A stretch of DNA of 18,612 nucleotides from JALZAA01 sp035316025 (GTDB lineage Bacteria > Actinomycetota > Acidimicrobiia > IMCC26256 > JACDBD01), in the NCBI GenBank assembly GCA_035316025.1, contig DATFXL010000015.1, positions 1 through 18,612 on the forward strand. The letters are read 5' to 3'. The position numbers and the translations under genes are program-made. Shown one piece after another: positions 6,766 through 14,535 of this stretch. Position 1 is the first letter of the stretch, and every line of letters starts with the position of its first letter. Below the pieces are notes generated by a model. That model ran no database searches. It was not told the DNA's origin and saw only the letters and a list, made by a program, of their open reading frames with translations.

Positions 6766-8820
6766 AAGCAGGCCGCCGAGGCCACCGACACCGGCCCGCG
6801 CCGCCGATTCCGACGCGCCGCTCTCGTCGGCGCGCTGCTCGCGGCGCCCATCTTCTACTGGATGGTCAACGCCGGGCAGCTCAACCCGTTCCACGCCGAG
6901 GAGTTCGGGGACTTCTACGACATCCAGGCCCACAGCCTGCTCCACCAACACTGGGACGTCCCCGCCAAGGCGGTCGCGTTCGAGGGCTTCCTCATCGACG
7001 GCAAGACGTACTTGTACTTCGGCCCCGTGCCTGCCCTGCTGCGAATGCCGATCGTCGCGATCACGGACAGCCTCGACGGTCGGCTCACGCAGATCTCGAT
7101 GCTCGCCGCGTTCGGCGTCGCGCTCGTGTTCGTCAGCCGCCTGAGCTGGAGGATCCGAGGCCTCGTCCGGGGCGACGCCCCCGTGTCACGGCTCGAGCTC
7201 TGGGCGGTCGGCGGCTACGTGTTCCTGATCGCGACCGGCTCGGTCATGTTCTTCCTGGCCAGCCGGGCGTTCGTGTACCACGAGACCGAGCTGTGGGGGG
7301 CGGCGCTCGCGCTCGCCGCGTACGACGCCATCCTCGGCGCGCTGCTCGAACCGTCTCGACGGTGGGTCATCCTCGCCGGGCTGTGGAGCAGCGCCGCCTT
7401 CCTGACCCGCGCCACCGTCGGCGCCGGGCCACTCGTGGCGCTCGGGATCGTGATCGTCGTTCTCGTGCTCCGTCGTGTCTCGCCATCCCGCCTCGGCGGC
7501 ATCGCCCACTGGTTCGCCGCACCCGACGAGCTCGGTTCGGCACGACTGTTCTGGTGGCTCGTGGCTGCGGCCGCGATACCCGTCGTCCTCTACGCGTACG
7601 TGAACTACTCGCGCTTCGGCTCGTTCTTCGGGCTGCCGCTCGACCACCAGGTCTATTCGCAGTTCAACCCGGCGCGGAGGCGCACCCTCGCCGACAACGG
7701 CGGGAGCTTGTTCGGTATCAAGTTCCTCCCGACGCAGATCGCGCAGCTTTTGCGTCCCGACGGACTGCGGCTCGACTCGCTGTTCCCTTGGGTCGTGTTC
7801 CCCCGCCCGGCCACCGTGCTCTTCGACGTCACGTTCGACACCCGCGACTGGGCGTCGAGCAGCCCGGCACTCATGCCCGCCCTCACTGTGCTCGCAGCCG
7901 GGGGAGTCGTGACCCTTGTCCGCCGCGCCGGCACCGCCGCGGTGCGGGCACCGTTCCTCGGTGCGATCGCCGGCGGGCTGGCTACCTTCACGATCGCGTT
8001 CGTTGCCAACCGGTACATGTCCGACCTGCTTCCAGCCATCGTGCTCGCCAGCCTGGTCGGGATCCACGTCCTGTTGGATGCTCTGTCGCGGGTGCCGCGT
8101 CCGTCATGGAGCCGCGTCGCCGCCGTCACCGTCGTCGTTCTCGCCGCCGTGTCGCTCTGGATCAACTTCGCCCTCGCCATCTGGTATCAGCGCATCCTTT
8201 TCCCGCAGGCGGCATGGGAACGCGCCGGGTTCATCGGGTTTCAGCAGGACGTCGACGACCTGATCCCCGGTGGGCCGCGGGGCAAGGTCGAGACCGGCTC
8301 GGAGCTCCCCGCGCCCGGGACCGCGGGCGCGCTGTTCATCGTCGGTGACTGTGCCGGGCTGTACCAGTCCGACTCGCACGAATGGTTCGCCGTCGAGCGG
8401 GGCAACGGCGCGGGGCAGTTCCGTCTCCGCGTCCGGTTCCCCGCGCTGAGCAAGGGCGACGAGGCACTGCTCGGGATCGGACGGGGCAACGACCAGAACG
8501 TCCTGCAGGTGCGCTATCTCCCCGATCAGCGGCTGCGGTTCGTCCTGTTGAGCCGGGTCACGCCGAGGCCACTCGTCAGCGCGCCTCAGCACATCGAACC
8601 CGGACGGGCGCACCTGCTCGACGTCGTCGTCGACACCAACACCGGTCTCGTACGCGTCGTGATGGACGGCCGCACGGTGCTCGACGACATCGTGTTCCTC
8701 GTCCACGGACACGAGGCGACGATCGGGAGCTCGACCGTTCCGGGCCAGGCTCCGTTCACGGGAACGATCGGACAGCTGCGTGTGCGCACGCCACTCTGTG
8801 ACCGGGTGCGATCTCGCTAA
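6757..8820 (+). CDS. Large polytopic membrane protein with C-terminal beta-rich domain, GT-C-like
   Basis: 687 residues. About ten hydrophobic segments run from residue 22 to about 475, starting RRAALVGALLAAPIFYWM. Between the first two helices is a long external loop with EEFGDFYDIQAHSLLHQHW and YFGPVPALLRMP, which resembles the acceptor/donor loop of GT-C glycosyltransferases, but I do not recognise a named family. The last 150-160 residues are soluble and beta-rich (FRLRVRFP, DVVVDTNTGLVRVVMDGRTV, GTIGQLRVRTPLC), in the style of a LamG/concanavalin-like domain facing outside. The GTG at 6757 is the only reasonable start but lies in an inverted repeat and has no close Shine-Dalgarno. Its stop overlaps that of the convergent GT2 fusion gene by 4 nt. 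A role in surface glycan assembly is inferred. Confidence 0.72.
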   Translation: MIDKQAAEATDTGPRRRFRRAALVGALLAAPIFYWMVNAGQLNPFHAEEFGDFYDIQAHSLLHQHWDVPAKAVAFEGFLIDGKTYLYFGPVPALLRMPIVAITDSLDGRLTQISMLAAFGVALVFVSRLSWRIRGLVRGDAPVSRLELWAVGGYVFLIATGSVMFFLASRAFVYHETELWGAALALAAYDAILGALLEPSRRWVILAGLWSSAAFLTRATVGAGPLVALGIVIVVLVLRRVSPSRLGGIAHWFAAPDELGSARLFWWLVAAAAIPVVLYAYVNYSRFGSFFGLPLDHQVYSQFNPARRRTLADNGGSLFGIKFLPTQIAQLLRPDGLRLDSLFPWVVFPRPATVLFDVTFDTRDWASSSPALMPALTVLAAGGVVTLVRRAGTAAVRAPFLGAIAGGLATFTIAFVANRYMSDLLPAIVLASLVGIHVLLDALSRVPRPSWSRVAAVTVVVLAAVSLWINFALAIWYQRILFPQAAWERAGFIGFQQDVDDLIPGGPRGKVETGSELPAPGTAGALFIVGDCAGLYQSDSHEWFAVERGNGAGQFRLRVRFPALSKGDEALLGIGRGNDQNVLQVRYLPDQRLRFVLLSRVTPRPLVSAPQHIEPGRAHLLDVVVDTNTGLVRVVMDGRTVLDDIVFLVHGHEATIGSSTVPGQAPFTGTIGQLRVRTPLCDRVRSR

Positions 8821-10259
8821 GGCACCCGCTCCAGCTCGTACAGGAACTGGTACGCGAACAGCGTGGGCCGGAGCGCGGTCCCGATGTGGTCGATGCGCTG
8901 GATCGTTCGACGCATCCCGTCGCCCCGGCCGGCGGTCGCGTCCGGACCGCCGCGATCGACCACCTCGATCGGAAGGGTGAGGAACTCCCGCCGCCGGGCC
9001 GAGTACCCGGTCGCGGCCACGAGGCGGTCGAAGCTCGCGCGGGTGAAGAACCGCAGGTGTCCACGGTCGAGGATGCCGCGGCGGTCGTAGTCGAAGCGGC
9101 CGAGCACGACGCGCAGCCGCGGGTACCAGTGCCCGAAGTTCGGGACACAAGCGACGATCGAACCGCCGGGAGCGAGGCGGTTGCGGAGGTCGTCGAGCAG
9201 CCCTTCCGGGTCTCGCACGTGCTCGAGCACGTCGGCGGCGATGATCACGTCGTAGCCGTCTCCGACCGCCTCGGGCACGCCGTTCTCGAGGTCTGCGCAC
9301 ACGAACGTGTCGACGCGCTCGCGGACGTGGGCGTGCTCCTCCACGTCGACGCCTGTCACCGTGTGACCGTGTACGCGCAGTTCCATGGCGAGGGACCCGT
9401 CGGAGCAACCCAGGTCGAGCACGCGCGAGGGCTGCCTGTCCGCGAGCCACGCGAGAATCCGGCCGTGCGAGGAGTCAGGATCGAGCTTGCGCTCGTAGGC
9501 GCGGGTGGCAAAGGCCATCTCTCCCGAGCCGAACCCCATCTTGTGCGCTCGGTAGCGCAGCACCTGGCGCGACACGTCCTTGGCGTACTTCACGCCGTCG
9601 ACGTAGCAGATCTCGTCGCCGTAATACGTGGGGATCGGGATCTCTTGCACCCGCTTCCCCGCTTCGAGCAGCTGCAGGATGATTTGCGTGTCGAAGTCGA
9701 ACCCGTCTGAGTTCTGCTCGAACGGGATCGAGCGCAGGGCGTCGACGCTGTAGGCGCGATACCCACTGTGCCATTCGCTCAGGTCGGTCCCGACCATCGA
9801 GTTCTCGAAGCGCGTGAGGATACGGTTCCCGACGTACTTGTAAAGCGGCATTCCGCCACGGCGGGCCGCGCCCGGCTCCATCATGCGCGACCCGAACACG
9901 GCGTCACACTTGTCGAGCTCGAGCGGCTCCACGAGGTCGGGCAGGATCTCGGGCGCGTACTGGCCGTCACCGTGCAGCAGCACGACGATGTCGAGCCCGT
10001 TCTCGATCGCCCACCGGTACCCGGCCTTCTGGTTCCCGCCGTACCCGAGGTTGCGGGGATGACGGATGACGGTGAGGGGCAGGTCACCCGACTGCTGTTG
10101 GTACCCGAGCCCGACCAAGTACGTGGAATCCTGGCTGTGGTCGTCTCCCACCAGGATCTCGTCGATGCGGGAAACGAAGTCGCGCGGGATCCGGTCGAGC
10201 ACCTGCGCCAGGGTCGACGCCGCGTTGTACGCGACGATCACGATCCCGATCCGCTTCAT
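8817..10259 (-). CDS. GT2 glycosyltransferase fused to SAM-dependent methyltransferase
   Basis: 480 residues, two domains. Residues 1-240 are a GT-A family 2 glycosyltransferase of the dolichyl-phosphate-mannose-synthase type: IGIVIVAYNAASTL, the D39-D40 pair in LVGDDHSQDST, a metal site at D98 in LLHGDGQYAPE, and SEWHSGYRAYS. Residues 265-480 are a class I methyltransferase: motif I RVLDLGCSDGSLAMEL (279-294), an acidic VTGVDVEEH after strand 2, and DVIIAADVLEHVRDPEGLL as the post-motif segment. There are no membrane helices. It may charge a polyprenyl phosphate or build a methylated sugar for the nearby GT-C enzymes (inference). A TACCCT -10 lies 8 nt before the ATG, suggesting a leaderless mRNA. 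It is convergent with the upstream membrane protein, stops overlapping. Confidence 0.87.
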   Translation of the reverse strand: MKRIGIVIVAYNAASTLAQVLDRIPRDFVSRIDEILVGDDHSQDSTYLVGLGYQQQSGDLPLTVIRHPRNLGYGGNQKAGYRWAIENGLDIVVLLHGDGQYAPEILPDLVEPLELDKCDAVFGSRMMEPGAARRGGMPLYKYVGNRILTRFENSMVGTDLSEWHSGYRAYSVDALRSIPFEQNSDGFDFDTQIILQLLEAGKRVQEIPIPTYYGDEICYVDGVKYAKDVSRQVLRYRAHKMGFGSGEMAFATRAYERKLDPDSSHGRILAWLADRQPSRVLDLGCSDGSLAMELRVHGHTVTGVDVEEHAHVRERVDTFVCADLENGVPEAVGDGYDVIIAADVLEHVRDPEGLLDDLRNRLAPGGSIVACVPNFGHWYPRLRVVLGRFDYDRRGILDRGHLRFFTRASFDRLVAATGYSARRREFLTLPIEVVDRGGPDATAGRGDGMRRTIQRIDHIGTALRPTLFAYQFLYELERVP

Positions 10260-10267
10260 GGGCGCAA

Positions 10268-10273
10268 AGGGTA
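10268..10273 (-). promoter_or_regulatory. -10 box of the GT2-methyltransferase gene (leaderless)
   Basis: TACCCT on the minus strand, 8 nt before the ATG at 10259, in the 22-nt gap after the stop of the preceding gene. There is no Shine-Dalgarno in the gap, which favours leaderless initiation. Confidence 0.45.
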
Positions 10274-10281
10274 CCGAACGG

Positions 10282-10974
10282 TCACGAGCCGGCCGAAGGC
10301 CGCGCCTTGCCGATGCGGCGGTAGGCCTCGTCCGGGACGGCGGCGGGATCCTTGTAGATGTGGTGGACGCAGGGCTCGCCCTTGTGCTCGGGCGGGTGCT
10401 CGATGCTCGTCGGCGTTCCGCCCCATTCGACCGGTTGCATCTCGTTGTTCACCGAGCAGTGCGCGCAGTACACGGGTAGCTGGTCGCGCATGAACGTCCG
10501 ACCGCTCTCCTCCCGCAGCGTGAGGTACGCGTGCTCACCCTCGTACCGGCCGTCGTCGATGAGTCGGCCGCCGGTCCCGCAGCGGAACGACAGCACGATC
10601 TTGTCGTCGTCCTCATCGACGTCGACGGTCCCCGTGTTGCTGACCATCGCCCGGGCAATGACCTTGGCCCGCGCCGACGCCGGCAAGGCGCCCCAATCGG
10701 TGCCGGTGTCGCGCCGGGGGCGCACGAACTCATCGCCCGTCTTGCGCAACGCCCGTTCGACGGCGTCTTCTCCCAGCTCCTCGCCGATGAAGGTGAGGAG
10801 GGACGTGATCCAATTGATCGAGTAGTCCTTCAGAGACCGCCACTGGTCCACGGCCTTGTCGAGCAGCGCGGAGCCGTCGTCCGCTCGGCCCGCTTCGAAC
10901 GCCTGGCGGGCCTGCTCCCACAGCGGCGTCTGCATGCGAGCGATGTCGGACTCGGACAGCATCGGGTCGGCCAT
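10282..10974 (-). CDS. Uncharacterised protein with CxxC and Cys/His-rich C-terminal half
   Basis: 230 residues, soluble. I do not recognise the family with confidence. The N-terminal half is helical (LSESDIARMQTPLWEQARQAF, SINWITSLLTFIGEELGEDAVERALRK). The C-terminal half holds C132 in SFRCGTGG, C170 and C173 in VYCAHCSVNNE, C202 with H204-H205 in PCVHHIYKDP, and H193 and H197. These could bind a metal such as zinc or an iron-sulfur cluster (inference). The ATG at 10972-10974 was chosen over an in-frame upstream start because GGGGG lies about 8 nt before it and the extension is low-complexity Ser/Arg. It lies 43 nt downstream of the acyl-CoA dehydrogenase on the same strand, so it is probably co-transcribed and may act in the same pathway. 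Confidence 0.75.
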   Translation of the reverse strand: MADPMLSESDIARMQTPLWEQARQAFEAGRADDGSALLDKAVDQWRSLKDYSINWITSLLTFIGEELGEDAVERALRKTGDEFVRPRRDTGTDWGALPASARAKVIARAMVSNTGTVDVDEDDDKIVLSFRCGTGGRLIDDGRYEGEHAYLTLREESGRTFMRDQLPVYCAHCSVNNEMQPVEWGGTPTSIEHPPEHKGEPCVHHIYKDPAAVPDEAYRRIGKARPSAGS

Positions 10975-11017
10975 GGCCCGCCCCCTGGATAGCTGGTGTG
11001 TCTGGATCTCGCGACGA

Positions 11018-12208
11018 CTACCTCGGGAGCCCGAGGACGCGCTCGGCGATGATGTTGCGCTGGATCTCACTGGTACCGCCCGGGATCGTCCCCGAGAACG
11101 AGCGCATCCACTGCGTGGCCCACGATCCCTCGCGCCACATCGCCGGGCCCAGGACGCGCGTGTCGACCGCGTCCGGCCCCTGCGCCTCGGCGCCGGCCGC
11201 GAGGCACTTCTGGAGCGTCTCGCTGCCGTACAGCTTGAGCAACGAGTGCTCGGGCGAGGCGCGACCGCGCATGAACTTCGAGAATCCCCGATACCCCATC
11301 AGCATCAGCGCCTGGGAGTCGACGTAGAAGCCGGCGACCTGGTCCCTGAAGCGCGCGTCCTCCCGCAACGGGGTCCCGTCGGGCCCCACCCGGTCGCCGA
11401 GTTCGATCATCGACCGCACGCCCCGTTCCACGAGGTACGCGTAGTCGATCCAGAGCATCGCCCGTTCGTGCGCGAGCGATCCCTGCGTGATCGGCCAACC
11501 CTGGTGCAGCTCACCGAGCAGCGCGTCGCGGGGCACCGCGACGTCGGTGAAGAACACTTCGTTGAAGTCGTAGTAATCGGGCTCGGAGAGCTCGGGGAAC
11601 GGGCGGCACTCGATGCCGGGCGACTTCATGTCGATGATCAGGGCGCTGATGCCCTTGTGCTTCGGGGCAGACGGATCGGTGCGCACGAAGCACAGGCACC
11701 AGTCCGCGTCATGCGCGCCCGAGGTCCATACCTTCTGCCCGTTCACGACGAAGTGGTCGCCGTCCAGCGCTGCTCTCGTCGAAAGCGAGGCGAGATCGCT
11801 GCCGGCGCCCGGCTCGCTCATTCCCAGGCACCACGCGATCTCCGCTCGGAGCGTCGGGAGGAGGAACCGCTCCTGCTGGTCGGGGGTGCCGTAGTCCTTG
11901 ATCGACGGCGCGACGATCCCGATGCCCTGCGGGTTGAGGCTCCGGTGGATGTCACGCTTCGACAGCTCCTCGAAGTAGATCATCTGCTCGGCCGGGCTCG
12001 CGTCGCGACCGCCGAGCTCGGGCGGCCAGCCGGGGACGAGCCAGCCGTACTCGAACAGCGTGCGCTGCCACTGACGCGCCCATTCGGGCAGGTCGGCGCT
12101 CGACTTTTTGCGCAGGTGCATGACCTCCGGCGGCGGTGTGTGCTCGTCGAGCCACGCGATCAGGTCGCGCCGGAACTGCTCCTCTGCGTCGCCGTAGCGC
12201 AGTCGCAC
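11018..12208 (-). CDS. Acyl-CoA dehydrogenase, FadE26/FadE28-like subunit
   Basis: 396 residues covering all three acyl-CoA dehydrogenase domains. The FAD/substrate signature is WCLGMSEPGAGSDLASL (126-142), followed by GQKVWTSGAHDADWCL, and the C-terminal GTSEIQRNIIAERVLGLPR binds FAD. At the usual C-terminal catalytic position the family's YEGTS is IPGGTSE here, without glutamate. E248 in SLAHERAML is a candidate base at the site used by isovaleryl-type enzymes and by heterotetrameric steroid FadEs. The GTG start follows a TACCGT -10 by 7 nt (leaderless). It is divergent from a second, shorter dehydrogenase, 32 nt away. Together they look like the two subunits of an alpha2-beta2 enzyme acting on a bulky CoA ester; the substrate is inferred, not shown. 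Confidence 0.88.
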   Translation of the reverse strand: MRLRYGDAEEQFRRDLIAWLDEHTPPPEVMHLRKKSSADLPEWARQWQRTLFEYGWLVPGWPPELGGRDASPAEQMIYFEELSKRDIHRSLNPQGIGIVAPSIKDYGTPDQQERFLLPTLRAEIAWCLGMSEPGAGSDLASLSTRAALDGDHFVVNGQKVWTSGAHDADWCLCFVRTDPSAPKHKGISALIIDMKSPGIECRPFPELSEPDYYDFNEVFFTDVAVPRDALLGELHQGWPITQGSLAHERAMLWIDYAYLVERGVRSMIELGDRVGPDGTPLREDARFRDQVAGFYVDSQALMLMGYRGFSKFMRGRASPEHSLLKLYGSETLQKCLAAGAEAQGPDAVDTRVLGPAMWREGSWATQWMRSFSGTIPGGTSEIQRNIIAERVLGLPR

Positions 12209-12215
12209 ATCGGAG

Positions 12216-12232
12216 ACGGTACTCGTTACAGT
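12216..12232. promoter_or_regulatory. Divergent leaderless core promoters of the dehydrogenase pair
   Basis: Minus strand: TACCGT (12216-12221) ends 7 nt before the GTG at 12208. Plus strand: TACAGT (12227-12232) ends 8 nt before the TTG at 12241. The two -10 boxes are 5 nt apart, so each promoter's -35 region falls in the opposite gene. This would tie the expression of both subunits together or make them compete. Confidence 0.5.
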
Positions 12233-12240
12233 CCGGCGCC

Positions 12241-13362
12241 TTGGACTTCGAGTTCAGCGAGGATCAGGAGCTGTTGCGCGCCACCGTGCAGCGGTTCCTG
12301 GCCGAGCAAGCCCCCGTCTCGTACGTGCGATCGATGTTCGACGACGAGCGCGGCACGACCGACGCCGTGTGGTCGGGCCTGGCTTCGCTCGGCGTCATCG
12401 GGCTGCTCGCCCCCGAGGCGCACGGCGGCGCCGGCCGGGGCATGGTCGACATCGCCGTCGTGCTCGAAGAGCTCGGGCGATCCGTGCATCCGGGTCCGTT
12501 CGCATCGAGCGCTGTCGGCGCCGTCAGCCTCGTCGTCCTGGCCGGCTCTCCGGACGACCACGCCGATCTCCTGCCCGCGCTCGCCTCCGGCGAGAGGATC
12601 GGAACGGTCGCGCTGTCGCCTGCCGGCGGCATCCGCGCTGCTCCCCCTGGTGTTACCTGGACGCTCGCCGGCCAGGCGCGGCACGTACCTGACGCCGTCG
12701 CGTCGGACACGATCCTCGTCGCCGCGACAACGACCGACGGCGAGCTCGGCGCCTTCGCCGTCGCGCGTGACGCGCCCGATTGCGCGGTGGAGCCCGTCAC
12801 GACCGTCGACGGCACGCGCCGGTTCGCCACCGTCACGTTGGACGACACGCCGGCGCGCCGCCTCGGCTCCGGCGACGCAACGCGCGCGGTCGGCGAGACC
12901 GAGGATCGCGTGGGGATCGCGGCAGTCGTCGACGGCGTCGGCACCGCCGCCCGGGCCCTCGAGATGGCGGTCGAGTACGCGAAGGAGCGGCGCCAGTTCG
13001 ACCGCCCCATCGGCTCGTTCCAGGCCGTGCAGCACCTGTGCGCCGACATGCTCCGGGCCGTCGAGCTCGCCCGCGCCGGCGCCTACTACGCGTGCTGGGC
13101 CGCGGATCATGCCGAGCCCGCCGAGCGCCACCGAGCCGCGACGATGGCGCAGGCCTTCGCCGCCGACGAGCTGTACGGCGTCGGGGCGTCGCTCATCCAG
13201 GTGCACGGCGGCGTCGGCTTCACCTGGGAGCACGACGCCCACCTCTTCTACAAGCGGCTCCTCACCCTGAAGCAGCTCGCCGGCGGGGCCCCCGGGCGGC
13301 TCGAGGAGCTGGCCTCCCTGATCCTCGACGCCCGCGAACCGCCGACCCGGCGGGACATGTGA
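12241..13362 (+). CDS. Acyl-CoA dehydrogenase, FadE27/FadE29-like partner subunit
   Basis: 373 residues. The N-terminus matches the family directly from a TTG codon (L/M-DFEFSEDQELLRATV), and no ATG or GTG suits, so TTG is taken as the start; the frame is open further upstream only as Arg-rich sequence. The middle domain is short and lacks the WxxSEPxxGSD signature. The C-terminal domain is well kept: YAKERRQFDRPIGSFQAVQH and IQVHGGVGFTWEHDAHLFYKR. This profile fits the non-canonical subunit of two-gene FadE heterotetramers. It is divergent from the other subunit. Its stop codon lies within the operator of the next gene. A TACAGT -10 8 nt upstream suggests a leaderless mRNA. Confidence 0.87.
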   Translation: MDFEFSEDQELLRATVQRFLAEQAPVSYVRSMFDDERGTTDAVWSGLASLGVIGLLAPEAHGGAGRGMVDIAVVLEELGRSVHPGPFASSAVGAVSLVVLAGSPDDHADLLPALASGERIGTVALSPAGGIRAAPPGVTWTLAGQARHVPDAVASDTILVAATTTDGELGAFAVARDAPDCAVEPVTTVDGTRRFATVTLDDTPARRLGSGDATRAVGETEDRVGIAAVVDGVGTAARALEMAVEYAKERRQFDRPIGSFQAVQHLCADMLRAVELARAGAYYACWAADHAEPAERHRAATMAQAFAADELYGVGASLIQVHGGVGFTWEHDAHLFYKRLLTLKQLAGGAPGRLEELASLILDAREPPTRRDM

Positions 13363-13381
13363 CCATTTAGTCACCTATGCT
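13359..13381 (+). promoter_or_regulatory. Operator and leaderless promoter of the ArsR-SRPBCC gene
   Basis: GTGACCATTTAGTCAC (13359-13374) is an imperfect palindrome with 5-bp perfect outer arms. It is followed at once by TATGCT (13376-13381), a good -10 exactly 7 nt before the ATG at 13389. An operator placed against the -10 fits autorepression by the ArsR-type protein encoded next. It also contains the stop codon of the upstream gene. Confidence 0.55.
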
Positions 13382-13388
13382 CCTCGGC

Positions 13389-14159
13389 ATGGACGACGTG
13401 TTCAGGGCCCTGGCCGACCCGACCCGGCGCAGCCTCCTCGACGAGCTGTTCCGGGAGGACGGCCAGACGCTCAACGCCTTGGAGGAGCGCTTCGACATGA
13501 CGCGATTCGGCGTCATGAAGCACCTCAGGCAGCTCGAGGACGCGGGGCTCGTGGTCACCCGGCGACGAGGCCGGGAGAAGCTCCACTTCCTGAACCCCGT
13601 CCCGATCCGGCTCGTCCACGACCGCTGGGTGAGCAAGTACGCCGAGCCCTGGGCCGCCGGGCTGAGCGGGCTCAAACACCAGCTGGAGGGACAGATGGAG
13701 AAGGTGTTCGAGATCTACATCAAGACGACGCCCGAGCGGTTGTGGGAGGCGATCACCGATCCCGATATCCGCGCCAAGTACAACTTCGGCGCCTGCGCGA
13801 CGTCCGACTGGACGCCGGGCTCGAGCTACGAGTTCAGCGCGGGCGGCGGCACGGTGCCGCTGGGAGAGGGCGAGGTCCTGGAGGCCGACCCGCCCCGCCG
13901 TCTGGTCCACACCATGACCGCGTTGTGGAGTGACGACGTGAAGAACGAGGGCAGCTCGCGCATCACCTGGGAGATCGAGCCCGTCGGCGACTCGTGCCGG
14001 CTGACGCTCACGCACGACCAGCTGCGCGAGGGCGCGAACGAAGAGCTGTACGGCGGCTGGCCGATGATCCTCTCCGGCCTCAAGACGTGGCTCGAGACCG
14101 GTCAGCTGCTCACCACGCCCGGGTCCCTCATGTACGCCCAGGGTTCGGGGGCGGCATGA
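13389..14159 (+). CDS. ArsR-type winged-helix regulator fused to SRPBCC (AHSA1-like) domain
   Basis: 256 residues. Residues 1-75 form an ArsR-like winged helix: DVFRALADPTRRSLLDELF, recognition helix about 37-53 (MTRFGVMKHLRQLEDAG), wing VVTRRRGREKLHFLNP. Residues 107-250 form a START/SRPBCC ligand-binding fold: VFEIYIKTTPERLWEAITDPD at the start, RITWEIEPVGDSCRLTLTHDQ in the last strands, then the long C-terminal helix GGWPMILSGLKTWLETG. ArsR-SRPBCC fusions are common in actinobacteria and are thought to sense a small hydrophobic ligand. The ATG at 13389 is preferred over one at 13377 because the -10 box TATGCT overlaps the latter. Its stop overlaps the next start by 4 nt (ATGA). Confidence 0.87.
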   Translation: MDDVFRALADPTRRSLLDELFREDGQTLNALEERFDMTRFGVMKHLRQLEDAGLVVTRRRGREKLHFLNPVPIRLVHDRWVSKYAEPWAAGLSGLKHQLEGQMEKVFEIYIKTTPERLWEAITDPDIRAKYNFGACATSDWTPGSSYEFSAGGGTVPLGEGEVLEADPPRRLVHTMTALWSDDVKNEGSSRITWEIEPVGDSCRLTLTHDQLREGANEELYGGWPMILSGLKTWLETGQLLTTPGSLMYAQGSGAA

Positions 14160-14527
14160 GCAGCGCACCCATCATCGACGTGCGCACCGTTGGTGTACCC
14201 GTCGCCGATCAGGACGGCGCGCTCGCGTTCTACGTCGGGGTTCTCGGCTTCGAGAAGCGGTTGGACGTCCCCTACGGGGACGGCAAGCGGTGGATCGAGG
14301 TTGCTCCGGCCAGCGCGGCGACGACGATCGCGCTCGTCCCGGCGCACGAGGGCGTGCCCGCCGGTGTCGAGACCGGCATCCGGCTCCAGACGTCGGACGC
14401 CGACGCCGTCCACGCCGACCTACGCGCCCGCGGAGTCGACGCGGACGACGTGCTGCGCTGGCCGGGTGCGCCGCCGATGTTCGCCTTCCGAGACCAGGAC
14501 GGGAACGGTCTCGAGATCATCGAGTGA
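14156..14527 (+). CDS. Small VOC-family protein
   Basis: 123 residues with a glyoxalase-like fold: VGVPVADQDGALAFYVGVLGFEK in the first half and GIRLQTSDADAVHADLRARGV with FRDQDGNGLEIIE in the second. E120 is the usual third metal ligand, but histidines are absent at the other expected ligand sites (the residues there are TVG and GIRL), so it may bind rather than transform a ligand. It is translationally coupled to the ArsR-SRPBCC regulator by ATGA (14156-14159), a frequent pairing, and may bind or detoxify the compound sensed by it (inference). Confidence 0.8.
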   Translation: MSSAPIIDVRTVGVPVADQDGALAFYVGVLGFEKRLDVPYGDGKRWIEVAPASAATTIALVPAHEGVPAGVETGIRLQTSDADAVHADLRARGVDADDVLRWPGAPPMFAFRDQDGNGLEIIE

Positions 14528-14535
14528 GGTGAGCC

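Noticed and set aside
12136..12240. Upstream ATG-started extension of the plus-strand acyl-CoA dehydrogenase
   Set aside because: Arg-rich, antisense to the divergent dehydrogenase, and upstream of the -10 box; the family N-terminus begins at the TTG at 12241.
10856..13270. An 804-codon open frame on the plus strand
   Set aside because: It runs antisense through the well-supported acyl-CoA dehydrogenase (11018-12208) and out of frame through the second one. Composition is Arg/His/Pro-rich with no domain, typical of shadow frames in GC-rich DNA.
13377..13388. ATG at 13377 as start of the ArsR-SRPBCC gene
   Set aside because: This ATG lies inside the -10 box TATGCT; the next ATG at 13389 is at the correct leaderless distance and begins the conserved helix.
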